From: CAYPEL01 sp964409635
GTDB taxonomy: Bacteria; Pseudomonadota; Gammaproteobacteria; DSM-19610
NCBI GenBank assembly: GCA_964409635.1
Contig: CAYPEL010000073.1
Span: 1-13,190 of the forward strand
Length of the DNA: 13,190 nucleotides
Reading direction: 5' to 3'
Numbering within the stretch: position 1 is the stretch's first letter; each line of letters opens with the position of its first letter. The notes beneath the pieces are model-generated. The model was not told the DNA's origin and ran no database searches. It saw only the letters and a list, made by a program, of their open reading frames with translations. The translations under genes and the position numbers were made by a program. Positions 1 to 6,362 of this stretch are shown here, in pieces.

Positions 1-305
1 GTTGCAGTATCACCTAAATAGGGTGGCTCAAACGCGAGCATTTGCTGTTGCAGGTCAAGCGTCTCCTCTATCTGTTGCAGTGGCGTGCCTGCACGCGCGG
101 TAAGCACAAGCTCGGCGGGTTCGTAGTCGATAATGCCTGAGTGTCCACGCACTGAAATTGATTCACCGGTATGACGGTGACGAAAATTGGCTTTACTATT
201 GCCCCCTATGATTTGTAGTGTCGTGCGTTGTGTATAAGCCTGAGAAATTTCTTCGCACAATGACTGACCTATGTCAGCGGCGGGCTGCGAGGCGTGGCGA
301 TTCAA
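1..305 (-). CDS. glcE: Glycolate oxidase FAD-binding subunit GlcE, N-terminal part (runs off the window)
   Basis: This is the 5' end of a gene for the second FAD-binding subunit of the membrane-associated glycolate oxidase (GlcDEF), which oxidises glycolate to glyoxylate. About 101 codons are readable with no stop. The PCMH-type FAD-binding start is recognisable as IIGGNSK (about residues 33-39), followed by VRGHSGIIDYEPAELVLTAR and QMLAFEPPYLGDTA, which match the usual GlcE pattern of a G-D/E-Y-x-P-x-E-L stretch and an MLAFEPP segment. The only workable start is a TTG at 305-303 that overlaps the glcD stop (TTGA), since a stop lies in this frame a short way upstream. The overlap implies translational coupling with glcD. 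No strong ribosome binding site is visible. The C-terminal two thirds, and any glcF, lie to the left of the window. Confidence 0.88.
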   Translation of the reverse strand, partial: MNRHASQPAADIGQSLCEEISQAYTQRTTLQIIGGNSKANFRHRHTGESISVRGHSGIIDYEPAELVLTARAGTPLQQIEETLDLQQQMLAFEPPYLGDTA

Positions 306-1774
306 AACCGTTCCAGTTCTGGAAAGGGTAACTCACCTCTGTGCACATGCATTTGCCCGAATTCGGCGCAACGCGCCAGTGTCGGAACAGCCTTGCCGGG
401 GTTGAGTAAAGCCTCCGGGTCAAAGGCTTGCTTGATAGCGTGAAATTGCGTCAGCTCCTCAGTCTTAAACTGGACGCACATCTGGTTGATTTTTTCTATG
501 CCAACACCGTGTTCGCCCGTGATAGTACCGCCAACCTTGATGCATAATTCGAGTATCTTGCCACCAAATTCTTCCGTGCGTTCCAGTTCGCCGGGTTTAT
601 TGGCATCGTAAAGAATCAAGGGGTGCAAATTACCGTCACCGGCGTGGAACACATTGGCAACCGCTAGCCCGTATTCTTCAGACCATTGGCTTATGGTGGT
701 CAAAACCCCGGCCAGGTGTTTGCGCGGTATGGTGCCGTCCATACAGTAGTAATCCGGCGCAAGCCGGCCCACTGCAGGAAATGCCGCTTTGCGGCCTTTC
801 CAGAACAGCAGCCGTTCCTGTTCGTCTTTGGCGGTGCGGATTTCCACGGCGCCAGCAGTTTGTAGCAGTTGATGAACGCGCAAGTTTTGTGCCGAGACAT
901 CCTGGTTGCTGCCATCGACTTCACACAGCAACAGAGCGGCGCATTCCGGATAACCGGCGTGAACAAAGTCTTCCGCTGCGCGGATTGCCAGCCGGTCCAT
1001 CATTTCAAGACCGGCCGGAATGATACCGGCGCTGATTATGTCACTGACCGCATTACCGGCCTTGCCGACATCATCAAATGCAGCAAGCAATACCTGAGCG
1101 CATTCAGGTTTGGGCAATAAGCGCACTGTGACTTCAACAATAATACCCAGTAGACCTTCCGAGCCGGTCAGCAAGGCGAGCAGGTCATAACCGGGTGAGT
1201 CGTAGGCGGTGCTGCCGAGGGTCAACAATTCACCCTCGATAGTTATAATTTTTAACTGCGCAATGTTATGTACGGTTAGGCCGTATTTCAGACAATGTAC
1301 ACCGCCAGCGTTTTCTGCGACGTTGCCGCCGATCGAACAGGCAATTTGTGAAGAAGGATCCGGTGCGTAGTACAGGCCGAATTCGGCAACGGCTTCAGAT
1401 ACCGCCAGATTACGAACGCCGGGTTCAACAGTGGCGAGCCGGTTATCCGGGTCGATATTTAAGATGTGATTAAATTTGGCGAGGCTCAGTAATAAACCGT
1501 TTTCCAGTGGCAATGCGCCACCCGATAAGCCAGTGCCTGCACCCCGTGCCACAATGGGTACGCCTGATGTATTGCAAAGTCTAACAATGTTTTGTAGCTG
1601 TTCAATGGTGTCAGGCAGTGCCACCAGCCAGGGCTGATGGCGGTAGGCGGTCAAGCCGTCGCATTCATAAGGCCGTAATTCGGCAGGGTCTTGTAACAGG
1701 CAACTCGCAGGCAGCAGCTGCTGCAACTGGTTTATAAATTTGTTCTGGTCTGGTGGATTGGCTTTGGTAGACAT
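302..1774 (-). CDS. glcD: Glycolate oxidase subunit GlcD (FAD-linked oxidase)
   Basis: Catalytic FAD subunit of glycolate oxidase, which converts glycolate to glyoxylate and passes electrons to the respiratory chain with GlcE and GlcF. The 490-residue product is close to the usual GlcD length of about 500. An N-terminal PCMH FAD-binding domain contains RGAGTGLSGGALP (about residues 77-89) and the PDPSSQIACSIGGNVAENAGG stretch. The C-terminal FAD-oxidase cap contains HAGDGNLHP (about 377-385) and GEHGVG (about 420-425). The frame stays open to a TTG at 1828, but that would overlap pgm by more than 50 bases. The ATG at 1774 starts one base after the pgm stop (TGA-T-ATG) and gives the family's normal N-terminus, so I chose it. 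No good Shine-Dalgarno is seen, which fits coupling to pgm translation. D-lactate dehydrogenases are close relatives, but the adjoining glcE supports GlcD. Confidence 0.92.
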   Translation of the reverse strand: MSTKANPPDQNKFINQLQQLLPASCLLQDPAELRPYECDGLTAYRHQPWLVALPDTIEQLQNIVRLCNTSGVPIVARGAGTGLSGGALPLENGLLLSLAKFNHILNIDPDNRLATVEPGVRNLAVSEAVAEFGLYYAPDPSSQIACSIGGNVAENAGGVHCLKYGLTVHNIAQLKIITIEGELLTLGSTAYDSPGYDLLALLTGSEGLLGIIVEVTVRLLPKPECAQVLLAAFDDVGKAGNAVSDIISAGIIPAGLEMMDRLAIRAAEDFVHAGYPECAALLLCEVDGSNQDVSAQNLRVHQLLQTAGAVEIRTAKDEQERLLFWKGRKAAFPAVGRLAPDYYCMDGTIPRKHLAGVLTTISQWSEEYGLAVANVFHAGDGNLHPLILYDANKPGELERTEEFGGKILELCIKVGGTITGEHGVGIEKINQMCVQFKTEELTQFHAIKQAFDPEALLNPGKAVPTLARCAEFGQMHVHRGELPFPELERF

Positions 1775-1775
1775 A

Positions 1776-3410
1776 TCAAGTGATGACTGTCGGTTTATCG
1801 CGCTGAGTGTGGTGTTTGATGCCGGCAATTTCAGCCGCGATTTGAATCAACTCACCGAGCGCCTGTTGTGCATCCCGCTGCTGAAGCCCGGGGTCGGGTT
1901 CATAGCGTTCCAGGTATACGCGTAAGGTGGCGCCTTGTGTGCCGGTGCCTGATAACCGGTAGACAATACGTGAGCCATCACTGAAGCCGATGCGCACTCC
2001 CTGCTGCGTGCTGACAGAGCCATCGATCGGGTCGGTATAGCTGAAATCGTCACTGAACGCGATGCTATAGTTGCCGAAGGTTTTTCCAGTGCGCTGTGTG
2101 TGCTGTTTTTGCAGGCTTTCAATTAAGGACTGTGCGGCATCGCTATCGACATTTTCATAATCGTGACGGGAATAATAATTGCGGCCATAGCGGTGCCAGT
2201 GAGACTGAACTATATCTTGCACCGATTCCCTGCGTACCGCGAGCAGGTTCAACCAGAACAGGACAGCCCATAGGCCGTCTTTTTCGCGTACGTGATCTGA
2301 CCCGGTGCCAAAACTTTCTTCGCCACATAGCGTGACTTTACCGGCGTCGAGCAGGTTGCCAAAAAATTTCCAGCCGGTCGGTGTTTCATAACACTCGATA
2401 CCGAGTTGTTCCGCGACCCGGTCAGCAGCCTGGCTGGTCGGCATAGAGCGAGCGATGCCAGTGATGCCTTGTTTGTATCCCGGCGCAAGATGGGCATTAG
2501 CCGCCAGGATGGCGAGGCTATCGCTAGGGGTAACAAAAAACTTACGGCCTAAAATCATGTTACGGTCACCGTCACCATCTGATGCAGCGCCAAAATCCGG
2601 CGCGCGGTTTCCAAACAGGCAGTCGACAAGCGCTTTGGCATACACCAGGTTTGGATCCGGATGGCCGCCACCAAAGTCTGGTTTGGCTTCGGCATTCATC
2701 AAGCTGTCCGGTGATATACCTAAACGGTGCTCAAAAATTTCCACCGCATAGGGGCCGGTAACCGCGTGCATGGCGTCGTAGCACATGTGGAACAAACCTG
2801 AATTGAACAATGCACGGATACGGTCAAAGTCAAACAGGTGTTGCATTAAATCGGCATAATCATCTACCGGGCTGATGATCTCTATTTGGGTATCGCCGAG
2901 TTTACGGCTGCCGAGTGCTTCCAGATCGATATCCTGGCTATCAAGGCTATAGTAGCGTTTAATTAATTGGGTGTTGCGGAATATTTTTTCGGTAATGTTT
3001 TCCGGCGCCGGGCCGCCATTGCCAATATTGTATTTGATGCCGAAATCACCGTCCGGACCCGCTGGGTTATGACTGGCCGACAGCACAATACCGCCAAAGG
3101 CGCCCTGTTTTCTTATCAGGTGCGAAACAGCGGGTGTGGAGAGAATGCCGTTTTGGCCGATAATAATTTTACCAAAACCATTCGCTGCCGCCATACGGAT
3201 AATCGTCTGGATAGCAGTGTCGTTGTAATAGCGGCCATCACCGCCCAAAACCAGCGTGCTTCCCTGATAGTTTTCAACGCTATCAAAAATTGATTGGACA
3301 AAATTTTCCAGATAATTATTTTGCTGGAAAACGCTAACTTTTTTACGCAGTCCGGAGGTGCCAGGACGCTGGTCTTCAAAAGCTGTTGTTGATATTTCTG
3401 TTGTTTTCAA
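1776..3410 (-). CDS. pgm: Phosphoglucomutase (alpha-D-glucose phosphate-specific)
   Basis: Cytosolic enzyme interconverting glucose 1-phosphate and glucose 6-phosphate, linking glycogen and nucleotide-sugar synthesis to glycolysis. All four family signatures are present in 544 residues: catalytic phosphoserine S113 in SASHNPAG, magnesium loop DGDGDR (D278, D280, D282), sugar-binding CGEESFGTGSDH (about 362-373), and phosphate-binding RLSGTGTQGATLR (about 485-497). The N-terminal TAFEDQRPGTSGLRKKV and the overall length identify the PGM1-like glucose-specific type rather than the bifunctional AlgC/ManB type. The start is a TTG at 3410. An in-frame TAA lies two codons upstream and the next in-frame codons offer no ATG before the conserved block, so TTG is nearly forced. 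It is the first gene of a run pgm-glcD-glcE on the minus strand. A palindrome lies about 20 bases upstream and may be its operator. Confidence 0.95.
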   Translation of the reverse strand: MKTTEISTTAFEDQRPGTSGLRKKVSVFQQNNYLENFVQSIFDSVENYQGSTLVLGGDGRYYNDTAIQTIIRMAAANGFGKIIIGQNGILSTPAVSHLIRKQGAFGGIVLSASHNPAGPDGDFGIKYNIGNGGPAPENITEKIFRNTQLIKRYYSLDSQDIDLEALGSRKLGDTQIEIISPVDDYADLMQHLFDFDRIRALFNSGLFHMCYDAMHAVTGPYAVEIFEHRLGISPDSLMNAEAKPDFGGGHPDPNLVYAKALVDCLFGNRAPDFGAASDGDGDRNMILGRKFFVTPSDSLAILAANAHLAPGYKQGITGIARSMPTSQAADRVAEQLGIECYETPTGWKFFGNLLDAGKVTLCGEESFGTGSDHVREKDGLWAVLFWLNLLAVRRESVQDIVQSHWHRYGRNYYSRHDYENVDSDAAQSLIESLQKQHTQRTGKTFGNYSIAFSDDFSYTDPIDGSVSTQQGVRIGFSDGSRIVYRLSGTGTQGATLRVYLERYEPDPGLQQRDAQQALGELIQIAAEIAGIKHHTQRDKPTVIT

Positions 3411-3430
3411 GATTTATTTTGTTCCATTTT

Positions 3431-3453
3431 ACTTGACTTTTCATTTGTCAAGT
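3431..3453. promoter_or_regulatory. Perfect 7-bp inverted repeat in the pgm / DUF1249 divergent spacer (candidate operator)
   Basis: ACTTGAC (3431-3437) and GTCAAGT (3447-3453) are exact reverse complements separated by 9 bases. They lie in the 129-bp spacer between two divergent genes, 20 bases upstream of the pgm start. On the minus strand the right arm also contains a consensus -35 box, TTGACA (3451-3446), but the best -10 (TAAAAT, 3431-3426) is only 14 bases away, which is short for sigma70. The symmetry suggests a dimeric regulator site controlling pgm; the regulator is unknown. Confidence 0.4.
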
Positions 3454-3539
3454 ATTGCACGAAAACGCCGATAGTTTTTTCTATGGAATCAGACAGTATG
3501 ACTAGACTCAATTGCATTTTACTATGCTAAGATCGTTTT

Positions 3540-4058
3540 ATGTTGAAATTAAACCGGCGCACAAAATATCCAAATGTCAGGGCAAGGCAACTGCCCGGAC
3601 TGGCGGATTTATATGAGCTGAATTATATTCAGTTGCGCCGTCTGGTTGCGGACTTCGATATTATTCCTGATGTCAGTGTGTCACATGCAGACAATGCACT
3701 CGACCTGCACATGAAAATTCTGGATCGTGCCCGCTATACCACCACAGCGTGTTTGACCTACAGGTTCAGTGATGAGTCTGGCGCTTTTCCTGCTCCGGAT
3801 GCTGTTATCCGTCTGTATCATGATGCCCAGAACGCAGAGGTAATTTCTCATAGCCGCCGCCGCGGACGCAAGCACGCCGAATATGACCGTTTCTACCACC
3901 ACTATCCGATGCAGATGAAGTGGGAGGCTAACCGCTTTCTACAGAAATGGCTAGCCTATTGTCTACTGCAGGGACATGGATTTTCACCGGGCCGCGATCA
4001 ATTTTCGGCAGCAGTGCAGGTGGTTGCTACTGAAAAACCGCTGGATGTGGAGTCCTGA
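3540..4058 (+). CDS. DUF1249 family protein (YqiB-like), function unknown
   Basis: Soluble 172-residue protein resembling the DUF1249 family, whose E. coli member is YqiB (about 140 residues). The family-like features are the N-terminal LPGLADLYELNYIQLRRLV (about residues 19-37), a central beta-rich region with TTTACLTYRF and DAVIRLYHDAQNAEVIS, and a C-terminal basic/aromatic block RRRGRKHAEYDRFYHHYPMQMKWEANRFLQKWLAYCLLQGHG. No signal peptide or membrane segment is seen. The biochemical role is not established, so I give none. The ATG at 3540 is the first in frame and is followed at once by the conserved part; it lacks a clear Shine-Dalgarno. It reads toward iscR, 89 bases downstream, but iscR appears to have its own promoter. 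The recognition rests on residue patterns without a database search. Confidence 0.75.
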   Translation: MLKLNRRTKYPNVRARQLPGLADLYELNYIQLRRLVADFDIIPDVSVSHADNALDLHMKILDRARYTTTACLTYRFSDESGAFPAPDAVIRLYHDAQNAEVISHSRRRGRKHAEYDRFYHHYPMQMKWEANRFLQKWLAYCLLQGHGFSPGRDQFSAAVQVVATEKPLDVES

Positions 4059-4099
4059 TACCTTGTATCGTTCCGGGTTTTGTTTTCAGCTGGCCGGCA

Positions 4100-4105
4100 T
4101 ATAAT
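4100..4105 (+). promoter_or_regulatory. Candidate -10 box of iscR promoter
   Basis: A perfect TATAAT lies 43 bases before the iscR ATG. The region 16 bases upstream (TTTTGT, 4078-4083) is a poor -35, so the promoter may need help from an activator or be weak. The position directly in front of a 25-bp palindrome is what an autoregulated promoter would look like. Confidence 0.5.
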
Positions 4106-4107
4106 TT

Positions 4108-4132
4108 GGTTACCTAATTTCTATGAGTAACC
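4108..4132. promoter_or_regulatory. 25-bp palindrome overlapping the predicted iscR transcription start (candidate autoregulatory operator)
   Basis: GGTTAC (4108-4113) and GTAACC (4127-4132) are perfect inverted repeats spaced by 13 bases, giving a 25-bp symmetric site. It begins 2 bases after the TATAAT box, so a bound protein would cover the start point. Known IscR proteins repress their own promoter through 25-bp type 1 sites. The length fits, but the half-site bases do not match the published enterobacterial type 1 consensus well, so the assignment to IscR is inference from position. Confidence 0.4.
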
Positions 4133-4147
4133 GTATCACCCAATATC

Positions 4148-4618
4148 ATGAGACTTTCTACTAAAGGCCGTTACGCGGTCACGGCGATGATGGATCTGGC
4201 TATTCATGATCGGGATGGCCCGGTTACCCTGGCGGATATTTCTGCCTGTCAAAATATTTCCCTGTCTTATCTTGAACAGCTGTTTGCCAAGCTGCGCCGC
4301 GAAAAGCTGGTTGAAGGCGTGCGGGGTCCAGGCGGTGGTTACCGGCTGGCCATACCGGCAGACCGGATTACCATAGCCACTGTTATTGCCGCCGTCGATG
4401 AAAGAGTCGATGCCAGTTGTACGGGTGAAAGGAATTGCCAGGAAACGGATCACTGTCTGGCGCATGATCTTTGGTGTGGCCTCAGTGAGCGTATATTTGA
4501 ATTTCTTGACGGCATAACGCTGGCAGATTTTCTCAACCGGCCGTCAGTACAGGAAGTGATTCAGCGCCAGGATGCTGAAAACCACAAGCTGGGCCAGATA
4601 AGTCTGCCGGTAAAATAA
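4148..4618 (+). CDS. iscR: Fe-S cluster-responsive transcriptional regulator IscR (Rrf2 family)
   Basis: DNA-binding regulator that senses cellular Fe-S supply by carrying a [2Fe-2S] cluster and, in studied bacteria, controls Fe-S assembly genes including its own. The 156-residue product opens with MRLSTKGRYAVTAMMDLA and contains ISLSYLEQLFAKLRREKLV and VRGPGGGYRLA, the Rrf2 winged helix-turn-helix with its recognition helix and wing. The cluster ligands are all present: C91, C97, C103 and H106, with the same C-x5-C-x5-C-x2-H spacing as E. coli C92/C98/C104/H107. The E-S-V-D-A-like segment before them (VDERVDAS) is also kept. The gene is not followed by iscS: the next gene is convergent, 6 bases past its stop. 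It therefore sits alone here, unlike the usual iscRSUA operon. Confidence 0.93.
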   Translation: MRLSTKGRYAVTAMMDLAIHDRDGPVTLADISACQNISLSYLEQLFAKLRREKLVEGVRGPGGGYRLAIPADRITIATVIAAVDERVDASCTGERNCQETDHCLAHDLWCGLSERIFEFLDGITLADFLNRPSVQEVIQRQDAENHKLGQISLPVK

Positions 4619-4624
4619 TCAGCG

Positions 4625-5218
4625 TTAGCTGTGTTTTGTCCACACCAGCAGGCGGTTATTGGCTGGCATAGCGTAATCATTCTTGAGCTTAAGGCTGGCG
4701 TTTTCAGCCTGCTGATTGAGCGCTTCAAAATCACGAATAGCACTTTCCGGGTCACGGGCTTTTAGCCACTCATCAAAGCGTGCATTACTGTCACTGGTGT
4801 AGTCACCGCCATAATTAAACGGCCCATACAGGCAGAAGACGCCCTCTTTCAGTAATATCGAACCAATACCACGGAGCATTTTTTCTACGGCGGGCCAGGA
4901 CATAATGTGTGTGGTGTTGGCGCTGAATACTGCATCGTATTCACGGCCTGGCCAGGGGTCGGTAACCACGTTCAGCGCTAATGGCGGTAATATATTATCC
5001 TGCGCGCTTGCATCGATCCATAACTGTATACCGGCATGTGTTTCACTTACGTCACTGGTTTGCCAGATAAGGTCCGGGAACTGTTCGCCGAAATAAACGG
5101 CGTGTTGGCCGGTGCCGCTGCCGATTTCGAGTAACTTCTTGCAGTGACTGAGTTCTTTTCGCAGGACATCCAGTATGGGTTGTTTATTCTGTTCGCAGGA
5201 TTCTGAAAAAGGTTTCAT
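4625..5218 (-). CDS. DUF938 family SAM-dependent methyltransferase
   Basis: Predicted class I methyltransferase of 197 residues, of the DUF938 family (relatives of eukaryotic METTL26). The N-terminal SESCEQNKQPILDVLRKEL is the family hallmark, followed by the SAM-binding glycine loop LLEIGSGTGQHAVYFGEQFP (G33, G35, G37) and the acidic end of strand 2 in WQTSDVSET. LNVVTDPWP and YDAVFSANTTHIMSW form the motif III/IV region, and CLYGPFNYGGDYTSDSNARFDEWL is the characteristic C-terminal half. The substrate of bacterial members is not known. The ATG at 5218 is the first in frame and sits right before the conserved start; no strong Shine-Dalgarno is visible. It is convergent with iscR and no terminator hairpin lies in the 6-base gap between their stops. 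Confidence 0.85.
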   Translation of the reverse strand: MKPFSESCEQNKQPILDVLRKELSHCKKLLEIGSGTGQHAVYFGEQFPDLIWQTSDVSETHAGIQLWIDASAQDNILPPLALNVVTDPWPGREYDAVFSANTTHIMSWPAVEKMLRGIGSILLKEGVFCLYGPFNYGGDYTSDSNARFDEWLKARDPESAIRDFEALNQQAENASLKLKNDYAMPANNRLLVWTKHS

Positions 5219-5272
5219 ATTAAGTAACCGGTAATTTATTCGTATATCTTGTCAATGTGAACTTTCCAAACA

Positions 5273-5335
5273 CTGTAGGGGCGGTTTTAACCGCGATGGG
5301 CGGTACACCTATCGCGATTAAAACCGCCCCTACAG
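5273..5335. repeat. Paired GTAG-headed REP-type palindrome (BIME-like)
   Basis: The arms 5273-5297 and 5311-5335 are 25-base inverted repeats with one mismatch (C5291 against A5317) around a 13-base centre. Each arm carries the GTAG head (5275-5278; CTAC 5330-5333) and its own short hairpin, GCGGTTTTAACCGC at 5281-5294 in the left arm. This is the layout of two REP units facing each other, as in the GTAG REP families of Pseudomonas, Xanthomonas and Stenotrophomonas that are spread by RAYT (TnpA-REP) enzymes. No RAYT gene is in the window. It stands just after the DUF938 gene start and 31 bases before the assembly gap. The remainder of 5219-5366 holds no gene I can support. Confidence 0.8.
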
Positions 5336-5366
5336 GCTCTGGCGAAGAAATAATAGCTGGCATAAT

Positions 5367-5466
5367 NNNNNNNNNNNNNNNNNNNNNNNNNNNNNNNNNN
5401 NNNNNNNNNNNNNNNNNNNNNNNNNNNNNNNNNNNNNNNNNNNNNNNNNNNNNNNNNNNNNNNNNN
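5367..5466. other. Assembly gap (100 Ns)
   Basis: Exactly 100 unresolved bases, the conventional filler for a scaffold join of unknown length. The real distance between the REP element and the inositol-phosphatase-like gene is unknown, and genes could be missing here. No gene in any frame through the Ns can be trusted. Confidence 0.97.
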
Positions 5467-5480
5467 ATATTGTCCTTCTG

Positions 5481-6281
5481 TTAACTGTTTTGTTCTATCC
5501 ATATGCGCCAGTCATTGAAGAGTTTTATATCCAATGCAGCAAGTGCAGATCGGGGTTGCAAAGTGGGTACGAAAACAGATTCACCCTGCAGCGTTAAGGC
5601 GTGCCCCTGACTTTCACAAAAGATAAACTGCCCGGCGGCATAATCCCATAGTTTCTGGCTGCCGTGTAAATACAACTGTACCCGCCCGGCGGCTAGCCAA
5701 CACCAATCCAGGGCGACAGCGCCGAAACTGCGTTGTGATTTGTAAGGGGGTTTACTGGCCAGCTGCTGGCGGAGCGTCTGTGGCAAGCGTTTGTAATCTA
5801 CCAGGGCAATGGCTTCATGTAACGATTTTGCCCTGCATATTGGGTTGAGTTGAATTTTATTCAGTTTGGCACCTTTTCCCGCTACAGCGGTAAAACATTC
5901 GTCGCGCGTAGGGTCATAGACAACACTCAATGCCACCTGGTCGGCGGTCAGTAATGCTAATGAAACGGCATAATAGGGTATTCCGGCTATAAAATTACTG
6001 GTGCCGTCGAGGGGATCCAGGCACCAGACACCTTTTTGTATATTGGCCAACGCCGCTTCTCGCGTTTGTTCGGGTTGCTCCTCACTCAACAGGCTGTATT
6101 GAGGCCAATAGTGATTAAGTCTCTCCAATAAAACCTGCTGAACCGCCAGATCGGCCTGGCTAATCAGGCTGCCATCAGCCTTGCATTGCGACGCTACTTT
6201 TCCAAAGCGGGGTAATAGCTCTTGCTTGGCCGCTGTCATGACCAGTTGAGCAACCTGGTTTATATCCGGAAAGGCGTGCAT
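5481..6281 (-). CDS. Inositol monophosphatase family protein (SuhB-like)
   Basis: Magnesium-dependent, lithium-sensitive-type phosphatase fold that hydrolyses a sugar or inositol monophosphate in the cytosol. All metal ligands of the family are visible in 266 residues: the acidic pair in LLSEEQ (E67/E68), the signature DPLDGTSNF (D89, D92), and the C-terminal LWDYAAGQ (W212, D213). The NFIAGIPYYAVSLAL continuation resembles SuhB more than CysQ, but identity to E. coli SuhB looks moderate, so I leave out a symbol. The true substrate could be inositol phosphate, another sugar phosphate, or a nucleotide phosphate. The frame extends to a TTG at 6299, but the ATG at 6281 has an AAAGAG Shine-Dalgarno 7 bases ahead and gives the SuhB-like length of about 267, so I chose it. 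It is divergent from the methyltransferase at 6363. Confidence 0.88.
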   Translation of the reverse strand: MHAFPDINQVAQLVMTAAKQELLPRFGKVASQCKADGSLISQADLAVQQVLLERLNHYWPQYSLLSEEQPEQTREAALANIQKGVWCLDPLDGTSNFIAGIPYYAVSLALLTADQVALSVVYDPTRDECFTAVAGKGAKLNKIQLNPICRAKSLHEAIALVDYKRLPQTLRQQLASKPPYKSQRSFGAVALDWCWLAAGRVQLYLHGSQKLWDYAAGQFIFCESQGHALTLQGESVFVPTLQPRSALAALDIKLFNDWRIWIEQNS

Positions 6282-6362
6282 CGATTTACTCTTTGTCAAT
6301 GTGAGACTGTGTATTGTATCGTCAATTGGTATTCAGGCTCTATCTGTGGCATAAAGTAATCC

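Noticed and set aside
302..1828. Longer glcD starting at the TTG at 1828
   Set aside because: It would overlap the pgm coding region by over 50 bases and add 18 residues that do not look like the family; the ATG at 1774 fits the junction.
3431..3453. IscR type 1 binding site in the pgm spacer
   Set aside because: The TTGAC/GTCAA arms resemble it, but the distance between GAC and GTC is 9 bases instead of 7, so the geometry does not fit.
4057..4069. Terminator after the DUF1249 gene (GATAC/GTATC hairpin)
   Set aside because: The stem is only 5 bp, AT-rich, overlaps the stop codon and is not followed by a continuous T-run.
5257..5502. Open frames reading through the run of Ns on both strands
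   Set aside because: They exist only because Ns cannot produce stop codons, and their sense parts are REP sequence or the 3' end of the phosphatase gene.
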